From Agromyces albus (GTDB taxonomy: Bacteria; Actinomycetota; Actinomycetes; Actinomycetales; Microbacteriaceae), in the NCBI RefSeq assembly GCF_030815405.1, contig NZ_JAUSWX010000001.1, positions 186,001 through 250,000 on the forward strand: a DNA stretch of 64,000 bases. Reading direction: 5' to 3'. Shown here piece after piece: positions 8,403 through 15,077 of this stretch (the stretch's first letter is position 1; every line of letters starts with the position of its first letter). Under the pieces are notes generated by a model, which was given only the letters and a program-made list of their open reading frames with translations, did no database searches and was not told where the DNA came from. Both the position numbers and the translations under genes were made by a program.

Positions 8403-10115
8403 TCAGGCGGTGAGGTCGGATGACGCCACGTCGACGATCGCGTGCGTGCGAGCCGCGGCATCCGTCGCCTGCTTCTCCCACGGCGCAGCGAACGGGAAGT
8501 ACCCCTCGAGGAAGTCGATGACGGCGCTCGTTCGCTCTTCGACGTCGAGCTCGGGGAAGCTCCCGTCGTTCAGGCAGAACATGTCTTGGTTGCGGCGCTT
8601 CAGGAGCTGCTTCATCGCGGGCAGCGCCTGGCGCAGCGTCGTCTCGATGTACTTCACGCGCGCATCGGTCTGCACGACGGCATGCCCGGCGAGCAGCGCG
8701 TAGTAGTGGTAGAGCGAGTTCGTCACCGAGATGTCGGTGGCCGAGCGGAAGCGGCTCGCGGCCGTGCGCCGGAACTCTTCAGGGAACGCCTGCTCGAGCT
8801 CGGCCATGACGCTCTTGCGCAGCGGAGCCGCGCAGTGCTCGAGGTGGCGCGTGGTGACCTTGCCGAATTTGTCGCGCAAGAGGGCCCGGTTGACGCGCGC
8901 GGCGTTCTCGAAGCCGCTGCGCCCGGGGTGGGTGCCGCCGAGTCCGATGCGGGTCGACGCCTCGACGAACTTCGTGATGCCACCCGGCGAGAAGAACAGC
9001 GACGGGCTCACGGGCCGGCCGAAGAACATGTCGTCGTTCGAGTAGAGGAAGTGCTCGGCGAGGCCCTCGATGTGGTGCAGCTGGCTCTCGACGGCGTGCG
9101 AGTTGTGCGTCGGCAGCACGGAGGTGTCGGCGAACATCTCTTCACTGCGAACGAGCGTGACCTTCGGATGCTTCGCGAGCCAGCTCGGTGCGGGCGAGTC
9201 GGTGGCGATGAAGATGCGTCGCACCCAGGGTGCGAACAGGTGCACCGAGCGGAGCGCGTACTTCAGCTCGTCGATCTGGCGGTAGCGCGCCTCGGAGTCA
9301 TCGCCCTCTCCGACGACGTAGCTCTGCATGCGCTTCGCGCGCTCGCGCACGAACTCGTCGCTCGAGCCGTCGACCCAGGAGAAGACCATGTCGATCTCGA
9401 AGTCGACGTCGCTCGCAAGCGGCGCGAACATGTGCTCGAGGGTCGGCCACTCGCGGCCGTGCAGCTGCACGACGTCGTCGGTGGCCTCGGACCGGGGGAG
9501 CGTTCGGCGCATGAGCGCGTTCTCGACGGGCGCCTCGATGGTCTCGTCGCCGAAGCGCCAGAACTCGAGCTGCACCGCGGTCTCCTTGCCGTAGCGCAAG
9601 CGCCCGGCGGGTTCGACGCGGGGCCGGTGCACGCGCAACACGGTGGGCTTGCGGTGCGAGGAGAGGCGTCCGTCGGCGAGCAGCACGGGGTGCGAGTCGG
9701 CCGCCCGTTGGGGCTCGATGGTCGCCGCGTAGAACGGCTCGTTCACGAACGCCTCGGCGAACGCGCTGGCCACCGCCTTGCGCTCGGCGCGATCGACGGC
9801 GATCACGAGGCGATCGTCGTTGCCGCGCACGAGGAGGAACGGGATGCCGGCCGCGTCGAGGGCGTCGCCGACGGCGCGCAGGTCTTCGACCATCGACTCG
9901 TGCGGCGTCATGTGGCCGTTGCGCAGCGCGTACTGGCCCTTGCGGATGACGAGGTCGTCGCGATCGAACCGTGACAGGCGCGGGGCGGATGCCACGAGCA
10001 CGAGTTCCGACGCATCGCTCAGCCGCATCGGCGGGGCGGGAGAGGGTTCCCTCCTCGCGAACGCATGCCCATCGTGCGGCTGCCGGTCAGGTGTTCGATC
10101 GCGGGGTCTCGTCAC
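8403..10115 (-). CDS. Stealth-family capsular/teichoic polysaccharide phosphotransferase
   Basis: A 570-residue protein with the conserved Stealth regions in order: CR1 around IDMVFSWVDGSS (about residue 240), CR2 with the DELKYALRSVHLFAPWVRRIFIATD block, CR3 around HFLYSNDDMFFG, and CR4 near the C terminus. This fold transfers hexose-1-phosphate from a nucleotide sugar, building phosphodiester-linked surface glycans. The first 230 residues lack a recognisable domain and may bind the acceptor. The GTG at 10115 is chosen because GGAGG lies about ten bases upstream; a TACAAT hexamer on the minus strand (10169-10174) could be its -10. It stands alone and shares no operon with glycan genes here. 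Confidence 0.87.
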   Translation of the reverse strand: MTRPRDRTPDRQPHDGHAFARREPSPAPPMRLSDASELVLVASAPRLSRFDRDDLVIRKGQYALRNGHMTPHESMVEDLRAVGDALDAAGIPFLLVRGNDDRLVIAVDRAERKAVASAFAEAFVNEPFYAATIEPQRAADSHPVLLADGRLSSHRKPTVLRVHRPRVEPAGRLRYGKETAVQLEFWRFGDETIEAPVENALMRRTLPRSEATDDVVQLHGREWPTLEHMFAPLASDVDFEIDMVFSWVDGSSDEFVRERAKRMQSYVVGEGDDSEARYRQIDELKYALRSVHLFAPWVRRIFIATDSPAPSWLAKHPKVTLVRSEEMFADTSVLPTHNSHAVESQLHHIEGLAEHFLYSNDDMFFGRPVSPSLFFSPGGITKFVEASTRIGLGGTHPGRSGFENAARVNRALLRDKFGKVTTRHLEHCAAPLRKSVMAELEQAFPEEFRRTAASRFRSATDISVTNSLYHYYALLAGHAVVQTDARVKYIETTLRQALPAMKQLLKRRNQDMFCLNDGSFPELDVEERTSAVIDFLEGYFPFAAPWEKQATDAAARTHAIVDVASSDLTA

Positions 10116-10243
10116 GGAGCGGTTGCCTCCAGGGGTGGTGGTGTGGGCGCGAGATGCGCAGTGCTCTGATTGTACGGCCGCGAGGCGCCTTCACCACGCG
10201 GGATCGACAGGGTATCTGATCGGGCGCCGAATTGTGCGAGTTC

Positions 10244-10261
10244 TTGACAGCATCCTGTCAA
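10244..10261. promoter_or_regulatory. MarR-type operator, copy 1
   Basis: TTGACAGCATCCTGTCAA is a perfect inverted repeat with 7-bp arms TTGACAG/CTGTCAA and a 4-base centre. Its first six bases also read as an ideal -35 hexamer, so a bound repressor would block RNA polymerase. It precedes a DJ-1 + marR operon. Confidence 0.65.
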
Positions 10262-10270
10262 TGCGGGAGC

Positions 10271-10288
10271 ATGACAGCATGCTGACAA
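10271..10288. promoter_or_regulatory. MarR-type operator, copy 2, overlapping the start codon
   Basis: ATGACAGCATGCTGACAA matches copy 1 at 15 of 18 positions and contains the 10-bp palindrome CAGCATGCTG. Copy 1 starts 27 bases earlier. The ATG of the DJ-1 gene (10279) lies inside this copy. Confidence 0.6.
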
Positions 10289-10896
10289 ACATTGACGTGA
10301 ACACCAAGCTCGTCGTGCTCTACGCGACCGACACCATGGCCGATTGGGAGTACGGCTATGCCGTGGCCGGGCTCGGCATGAGCCCCGCGATCCGGCTCGT
10401 CGTGGCCGCCGAGTCCACCGACGAGGTCGTGACGATGGGCGGGCTGCGGTTACGCCCCGAGGTGAGCCTCGCCGAACTCGATCCCGAGCGCATCGGCCTG
10501 CTCATCATGCCGGGCGCCGACACGTGGGCCGAGGGCCACGACGAGGTGCTCGCGCTCGCCGCGCAGCTCGAGCGGCAGGGCACGCCCATCGCGGCGATCT
10601 GCGGCGCGACGCTCGGATTCGCTCGCGCCGGCCTCTTGAACAAGCGTCGCCACACGAGCAACGCGCCCGACTTCGTCGGCATGACCGAGTCGTACACCGG
10701 GGGGTCGCTCTACTCCGACGCCGCTGCCGTGACCGACGCGGGCGTCATCACCGCGGGGGCGACGGCGCCCATCGACTTCGCCAAGGCCATCTTCGAGGCG
10801 CTCGGGGCGCTGCCGCAGCCCGTCATCGACGCGTGGTACGGCCTGTACACGACCGGCGAGCGGAAGTACTACGACCAGCTCGTCGGGGCGGTATGA
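10279..10896 (+). CDS. DJ-1/PfpI family protein (class I glutamine amidotransferase-like)
   Basis: A 205-residue DJ-1/PfpI-fold protein. The nucleophile elbow AAICGATLG (Cys about residue 107) and the acidic motif in the first third are preserved, consistent with a glyoxalase/deglycase, protease-like or cysteine-sensing role. The MPGADTWAEG segment and the C-terminal region resemble the YdeA/YraA group of proteins encoded next to MarR-type regulators. GGGAG at 10264-10268 is about ten bases before the ATG; an in-frame ATG at 10261 would start inside operator 1 and is less likely. The stop overlaps the marR start (ATGA), so the two genes are translationally coupled. Confidence 0.85.
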   Translation: MLTNIDVNTKLVVLYATDTMADWEYGYAVAGLGMSPAIRLVVAAESTDEVVTMGGLRLRPEVSLAELDPERIGLLIMPGADTWAEGHDEVLALAAQLERQGTPIAAICGATLGFARAGLLNKRRHTSNAPDFVGMTESYTGGSLYSDAAAVTDAGVITAGATAPIDFAKAIFEALGALPQPVIDAWYGLYTTGERKYYDQLVGAV

Positions 10897-11360
10897 TGGC
10901 GCGCCGCTCAGCCGCGGGCGACGCGCTGACCGAGCTCGTGCTGCCCGTGTTCGAGCTCAACGGGGAGTTCCTCGAAGCCGCTCGCGAGATCGCCGAGCCG
11001 GCGGGCCTCACTCCCGCGCAATGGCAAGTGCTCGGCGCGACCCTCGACGAGGGCCTCCCGGTTGCCGAGATCGCGCGACGCGTCGGGCTCGGGCTCGCTC
11101 GGCAGAGCGTGCAGCGTACCGCCGACCTGCTCGTCGGGCGCGGCTGGGCGGAATACACCGAGAACCCCAGGCATCGCCGGGCGAAGCTCCTGCAGCCGAC
11201 GGCCGAGGGGCGCGCGGCAGTCGCCCGGCTCGGCGCCGCACAGCGCGCGTGGGCGGATGCGGTCGGCGGCATGATCGGCGCGGAGGAGCTGCGTGCAGCA
11301 CGGGCGATCCTGCTCAGCATCGTCGCCGCGTCTCGCGAGGTGCGCGGCGCCGACGCGTGA
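10893..11360 (+). CDS. MarR-family transcriptional regulator
   Basis: A 155-residue winged-helix protein. Residues 35-100 form the DNA-binding core: LTPAQWQVLGATLDEG, then the recognition helix around ARQSVQRTADLLV and the wing with ENPRHRRAKLLQPT. Long helices at both ends would form the dimer interface. It overlaps the DJ-1 gene by four bases, and two near-identical palindromes sit at the operon promoter, so autoregulation of this pair is the simplest reading. Ligands of MarR proteins are usually phenolic compounds, aldehydes or oxidants; a DJ-1 partner fits electrophile stress, but that is inference. Confidence 0.88.
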   Translation: MMARRSAAGDALTELVLPVFELNGEFLEAAREIAEPAGLTPAQWQVLGATLDEGLPVAEIARRVGLGLARQSVQRTADLLVGRGWAEYTENPRHRRAKLLQPTAEGRAAVARLGAAQRAWADAVGGMIGAEELRAARAILLSIVAASREVRGADA

Positions 11361-11425
11361 CGACGCGCCGTCGGCGTGGCGGAGTGGCGGAGTTTACAGC
11401 GCTGCTGTGAGTCAGCCAAGGCCTA

Positions 11426-11454
11426 TTCGCCGCCGAATACCACCGGCGTAGCCT
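11426..11454 (+). promoter_or_regulatory. Candidate promoter upstream of the desaturase
   Basis: TTCGCC (11426-11431), a 17-base spacer and TAGCCT (11449-11454). The hexamer ends six bases before an ATG at 11461, so the transcript would begin at that codon. Confidence 0.45.
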
Positions 11455-11460
11455 GAAAGC

Positions 11461-11541
11461 ATGTGGTCCCGCCATCGAGGTCGGAGTCCATCGCCCTGCC
11501 CGCCTGAGTCCGCGTGCCCAGACCCCGCGTGCGGCAGTTGA
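11461..11541 (+). CDS. Possible leaderless 26-codon upstream ORF with three Cys codons
   Basis: Starting six bases after TAGCCT, an ATG opens a 26-codon frame ending in TGA, 12 bases before the desaturase ATG. The peptide is Arg/Ser/Pro-rich with Cys at positions 13, 19 and 24. Its stop codon abuts the desaturase ribosome-binding site (GAGAGGAGG at 11540-11548), so translating it could influence desaturase initiation. Small leaderless Cys-bearing upstream ORFs that sense cysteine are known in mycobacteria; equivalence here is speculative and the frame could be chance. Confidence 0.3.
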   Translation: MWSRHRGRSPSPCPPESACPDPACGS

Positions 11542-11553
11542 GAGGAGGTCATC

Positions 11554-12666
11554 ATGACCCCCGAAACCGGCAATGTCCGCCACACGCGTGTTCGTCACAC
11601 ACGGCCCGCTCCAGACGGATCCAAGGCGTCGCCGACGAGCGACTTCACCGAGCTGGCACGCCGCATCAAGGATGCCGGGCTCATGCGCCGGCGCTACGGC
11701 TACTACTGGACGAAGCTCATCGGCGTTCCCCTCGCGGTGACCGGCGCCCTGGCGCTGTTCGTCTGGATCGGCGACAGCTGGTGGCAGATGCTCACCGCCG
11801 CAGGGTTCGCCGTGCTCTTCGCCCAGATCGCATTCCTCGGGCACGATGCCGCGCACCGCCAGATCTTCCGCTCGGGGCGATGGAACGACTGGGCGAGCCT
11901 GATCATCGGCGACCTCTTCGTCGGCATGAGCTACGGCTGGTGGCAGAACAAGCACACACGCCATCATGCGAACCCGAACCAGATCGACACGGATCCCGAC
12001 ATCGACCTGCCCGTCGTCGCGTTCACGCCCGAGCAGGCGGTGCGGCGGCGGCCGGCGCTCCTGCGCTGGCTCATCGCGCACCAGGGCGCCTTCTTCTTCC
12101 CGATCCTGCTGCTCGAGGGCCTCTCCCTGCACGCCTCGAGCGTGCACCGTGTCTTCGCGCGGGAGCACGTCGCCCGGCGCCCGGTCGAGATCGCGTTCCT
12201 CGCGATCCGCATCATCGGCTACCTCACGATCGTGTTCCTCGTGCTCTCTCCCGACAAGGCGGCCGTGTTCCTCGCGATCCAGCTCGGCCTGTTCGGCTTC
12301 TACATGGGAATGGCGTTCGCCCCGAACCACAAGGGCATGCCGCTCGTCCCGAAGGGAACGCGGCTCGACTTCCTCCGGAGGCAGGTGCTCATGAGCCGGA
12401 ACATCCGAGGCAACCGGGTGATGGACTTCGCCATGGGCGGCCTCAACTACCAGGTCGAGCACCACCTCTTCCCCTCGATGCCGCGCCCGCACCTCCGGCG
12501 CGCGGCCCCCATCATCCGGGAGTACTGCCGCGACCACGACGTGCCGTACACGCAGGTGACGCTCCTGGAGTCCTACGCGATCGTGTTCCGCTACATCAAC
12601 CGGGTCGGCCTCGGCGAGCGGGATCCGTTCGAATGCCCGCTCCTGGCGCAGCGCTCGAGCATCTGA
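11554..12666 (+). CDS. Membrane fatty-acid desaturase (acyl-lipid/acyl-CoA type)
   Basis: A 370-residue di-iron desaturase. The three histidine boxes are HDAAH (about residue 93), HTRHH (about residue 135) and QVEHH (about residue 305), which together bind the catalytic di-iron centre. Four to five hydrophobic segments lie between the boxes, as expected for a membrane-embedded enzyme. QVEHH, in place of HxxHH, as the third box is typical of front-end and several actinobacterial acyl-lipid desaturases. The N-terminal 35 residues are polar and variable. A strong ribosome-binding site precedes the ATG. The gene seems monocistronic; its product would introduce a double bond into membrane acyl chains, for instance during cold adaptation. 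Confidence 0.9.
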   Translation: MTPETGNVRHTRVRHTRPAPDGSKASPTSDFTELARRIKDAGLMRRRYGYYWTKLIGVPLAVTGALALFVWIGDSWWQMLTAAGFAVLFAQIAFLGHDAAHRQIFRSGRWNDWASLIIGDLFVGMSYGWWQNKHTRHHANPNQIDTDPDIDLPVVAFTPEQAVRRRPALLRWLIAHQGAFFFPILLLEGLSLHASSVHRVFAREHVARRPVEIAFLAIRIIGYLTIVFLVLSPDKAAVFLAIQLGLFGFYMGMAFAPNHKGMPLVPKGTRLDFLRRQVLMSRNIRGNRVMDFAMGGLNYQVEHHLFPSMPRPHLRRAAPIIREYCRDHDVPYTQVTLLESYAIVFRYINRVGLGERDPFECPLLAQRSSI

Positions 12667-12728
12667 GCGGTCGCCCGAGCGGTCGGTCGGTGCCGGCATC
12701 TCGCACGGCGACGTCGTATGGCGCCGGA

Positions 12729-12753
12729 TGACGCGCACTTACGTCGCGCGTCA
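12729..12753. promoter_or_regulatory. Inverted repeat upstream of the FMN reductase gene
   Basis: TGACGCGC and GCGCGTCA are perfect 8-bp arms separated by nine bases, centred about 45 bases upstream of the putative -10. The TGACG core recurs in the promoters of the following genes, which suggests a shared activator. Confidence 0.45.
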
Positions 12754-12783
12754 CGCCTCGTGGCGGCATCCGCTCGTCGTGCC

Positions 12784-12798
12784 TAGCGTCGGAGCATG
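12784..12798 (+). promoter_or_regulatory. Leaderless promoter of the FMN reductase gene
   Basis: TAGCGT (12784-12789) ends six bases before the ATG at 12796 and no ribosome-binding site fits otherwise. The stretch GCGGCATCCGCT upstream and CCTAGCGTCGG around the hexamer are shared almost exactly with the promoter at 13511-13540. Confidence 0.5.
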
Positions 12799-13386
12799 TC
12801 GCCCGTCGTCTCACTCGTCGCCGTCTCCGGCAGCCTGCACTCGCCGTCGAAGACCACCGTGCTCGTCTCCGAGATCCTCGACCAGTTCGCCGCGGCCCTC
12901 GGCGACCACGTCGAGGTCGAGACGCAGCTCATCGAGCTGGGAGAGATCGGGCGGGAGTTCTCGGGTGCGTTGCGCCGCGAGGAGTTGAGCCCCACGGCCG
13001 AGGCGGCAGTGCGCCGGATCGAGTCCGCAACGCTGCTCATTGTCGCGAGCCCGGTCTATCGGGCCTCGTTCACCGGACTGTTCAAGCATGTCTTCGACTT
13101 CGTGGGGCAGTACTCGCTCATCGACACGCCGGTGCTGCTCGCCGCCACCGGTGGCAGCGACCGGCACTCGCTCATCATCGACCACCAGTTCCGGCCCCTG
13201 TTCTCGTTCTTCCAGGCCATCACCCTGCCGATCGGCGTGTACGCGAGCGACGCCGACTTCGTCGACTATCGCATCGAGGCGCCGGCCCTGCGTGAGCGGA
13301 TCGGTCAAGCCGTGAGCCGGGGGCTGCCGGTGGTGCGCGCGGCGATCCTCCCCGACACCGTCTCGGAGTACGTCGCCATCTGGTGA
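12796..13386 (+). CDS. NAD(P)H-dependent FMN reductase, MsuE/SsuE family
   Basis: A 196-residue flavodoxin-fold reductase. The phosphate-binding loop SGSLHSPSKT (about residues 11-20) and SPVYRASFTGLFKHVFD (about residues 80-96) are signature elements of the MsuE/SsuE group, and ATGGSDRHSLIIDHQFRPL is characteristic of MsuE. It supplies reduced FMN to two-component flavin monooxygenases that cleave C-S bonds of sulfonates. It is directly followed by a class of monooxygenase that needs such a partner. This identification, with the neighbours, is the main reason to suspect organosulfur metabolism in this cluster. Confidence 0.9.
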   Translation: MSPVVSLVAVSGSLHSPSKTTVLVSEILDQFAAALGDHVEVETQLIELGEIGREFSGALRREELSPTAEAAVRRIESATLLIVASPVYRASFTGLFKHVFDFVGQYSLIDTPVLLAATGGSDRHSLIIDHQFRPLFSFFQAITLPIGVYASDADFVDYRIEAPALRERIGQAVSRGLPVVRAAILPDTVSEYVAIW

Positions 13387-13444
13387 GCGGATGCCGCTGC
13401 CCGACAGTGCGCCGGCGGGCCCACCGGGCGCTTCCGTGCGTCAG

Positions 13445-13503
13445 GCGTGACGGCAGATGACGCGCCGTTGAGGCGTGTGACGGCCGGTTCCCTCGTGTGA
13501 CGG
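13445..13503 (+). promoter_or_regulatory. Helically phased TGACG repeat array upstream of the LLM monooxygenase
   Basis: TGACG starts at 13448, 13458, 13478 and 13498, that is at multiples of ten bases. Two copies lie in the exact decamer CGTGTGACGG at 13474-13483 and 13494-13503. Copies on one face of the helix fit cooperative binding by a regulator. Confidence 0.5.
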
Positions 13504-13531
13504 GTGTCGTCGCGGCATCCGCTTGCCGTCC

Positions 13532-13537
13532 CTAGCG
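13532..13537 (+). promoter_or_regulatory. Putative -10 element of the LLM monooxygenase gene
   Basis: TAGCGT is embedded in CCTAGCGTCGG, identical to the element at the FMN reductase promoter. Here it is followed by a short leader carrying GGGAGG five bases before the ATG at 13558. Confidence 0.4.
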
Positions 13538-13557
13538 TCGGGTGCAGGGAGGTCGAC

Positions 13558-14982
13558 ATGTCACGACTCATCATCGGCGCAATGGTCCGCGCGATCGGCG
13601 CCTACCCGAGCGGCTGGCGGTATCCGGGGGCGCACCGCGATCCGCGCGGCGATGCCGCGGTGCTCCGACGGGCTGCCGAGGTCGCCGAGGCGGCGCGCCT
13701 CGACTACCTGTTCTTCGGCGACTGGCTCGCGACGGGCCACGACCTCGAGTTCCGCGACCCATACCTGGTCGCGCGCATCGACCCGATCAGCGCGATCACC
13801 TACCTCGCCGGCGTGACGCAGCGCATCGGTCTCATCGCCACCGCGAACACCACGTATGCCGACCCGTACTCGCTCGCCCGGTCGACCGCCTCGGCCGACC
13901 TCCTGAGCGGCGGCCGCGCGGGACTCAACCTCGTGACCGGTGCCGAACCGCGGGCGGCGGGCAACCACGGCCGCGACTTCCACGTGGCGAACGAGACACG
14001 CTACGACCGGGCCGTCGAGTTCGAACTCGTGCTGCGCCGGCTCTGGGACTCGTTCGACGACGACGCGATCGTCGCGGATGCCGCGAGCGGGGTCTACCTC
14101 GATCCCTCGCGCCTGCACGCCACCGATTTCCACGGCTCGCATCTCAGCGTGACGGGGCCGCTCAACGTCGCCCGCCCGGTACAGGGTCACCTGCCGATCG
14201 TGCACGCGGGCACCTCGCCCCGTTCCCGGCTCTTCGCCGCGCAGAGCGCCGACCTCGCACTCGTCGCCGTGTCGGGGATGGCGCAGGCCGCGGCGATCCG
14301 CGAGGAGCTGCGTGCGCTCGCATTCGAGTCGGGCCGCGACGACCGCACGTTGAAGGTGATTGCGCCGGTGCTGCCGATCGTCGGCGAGACCCGCGAGCAC
14401 GCGCAATCGATCGCCGACGAGCTCAGCGAACTCGTGCAGATCGCCGAGGACTGGCCCGACGGTCCGCCCGAGGCCTTCCCGGCGAATCGCTCGCTCGCGC
14501 AGCTCTCGACGCTCGTCGGCGTCGACCTCACGGGGCGCTCACCTGATCGCGCCGTGACGCCGTCGCTCATCGCGGGCTTCAGCGCCGCGGGGCAGGAGCT
14601 CGTCGAGATCGTCGGAGAGCGCACGGGGCGCACTCCCCTGGGGGAGCGCCCGCCGACCCTGCGGCACCTCGTCGTCGCGGCATCCGTCAATGCCTCGATG
14701 ATCGTCGGTACGGCCGTGGAGATCGCCGCGGAGTTCGAAGCGTGGGGCGACGCCGGTGCCGTCGACGGGTTCAACGTGCTGTCGGCCGTGCAACCCGCGC
14801 AGTTCGAGGCGTTCGCCCTCGGGGTCGTGCCCGAGTTGCAGCGACGGGGCGTGTTCCCGACCGAATACGAGGGCGAGACACTGCGTGATCACCTCGGTCT
14901 CGAGCGTTCGGCGAGCGTGCACGTGACGCCCGGTGACCCAGTATTTCCGAGCGTTTCGCGGCGTGACGGCGTCAGTCGTTGA
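13558..14982 (+). CDS. FMN-dependent luciferase-like monooxygenase, NtaA/SnaA/DmoA family
   Basis: A 474-residue bacterial-luciferase-fold enzyme, the longer form typical of NtaA, SnaA, DszA and DmoA, not of SsuD. Typical segments are the N-terminal strand with AIGAYPSGWRYPGA, the FFGDWLA region, the GLIATANTTYADPYSLARS stretch, and NLVTGAEPRAAGNHG, which shapes the FMN phosphate site. These enzymes use FMNH2 from a separate reductase and O2 to oxidise chelators, sulfides, sulfones or thiophenes. The preceding gene encodes just such a reductase. GGGAGG five bases upstream supports ATG 13558. Its last codons overlap the conserved upstream element of the ABC-importer promoter. Confidence 0.88.
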   Translation: MSRLIIGAMVRAIGAYPSGWRYPGAHRDPRGDAAVLRRAAEVAEAARLDYLFFGDWLATGHDLEFRDPYLVARIDPISAITYLAGVTQRIGLIATANTTYADPYSLARSTASADLLSGGRAGLNLVTGAEPRAAGNHGRDFHVANETRYDRAVEFELVLRRLWDSFDDDAIVADAASGVYLDPSRLHATDFHGSHLSVTGPLNVARPVQGHLPIVHAGTSPRSRLFAAQSADLALVAVSGMAQAAAIREELRALAFESGRDDRTLKVIAPVLPIVGETREHAQSIADELSELVQIAEDWPDGPPEAFPANRSLAQLSTLVGVDLTGRSPDRAVTPSLIAGFSAAGQELVEIVGERTGRTPLGERPPTLRHLVVAASVNASMIVGTAVEIAAEFEAWGDAGAVDGFNVLSAVQPAQFEAFALGVVPELQRRGVFPTEYEGETLRDHLGLERSASVHVTPGDPVFPSVSRRDGVSR

Positions 14983-15015
14983 TCGATTGAGACCGCGCGG
15001 CGGCGTCCGTAGCTT
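14958..15015 (+). promoter_or_regulatory. Promoter of the ABC importer / monooxygenase operon with conserved upstream element
   Basis: GCGGCGTGAC (14958-14967), 19 bases, TTGAGA (14987-14992), 17 bases, TAGCTT (15010-15015). The same three elements with the same spacings precede the SufS-like gene at 22563-22620, so both units are probably co-regulated. Confidence 0.6.
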
Positions 15016-15024
15016 CAATCGAAC

Positions 15025-15041
15025 CGCCCTCACCAAGGGCG
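15025..15041 (+). other. Small leader hairpin before the substrate-binding protein
   Basis: CGCCCT and AGGGCG form a 6-bp stem around CACCA in the predicted leader between the promoter and the ATG at 15078. It could stabilise the transcript; nothing links it to a known riboswitch. Confidence 0.25.
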
Positions 15042-15077
15042 TATCTGCTCCGTTCCCGACCGAAGGAATCCCAGCTC

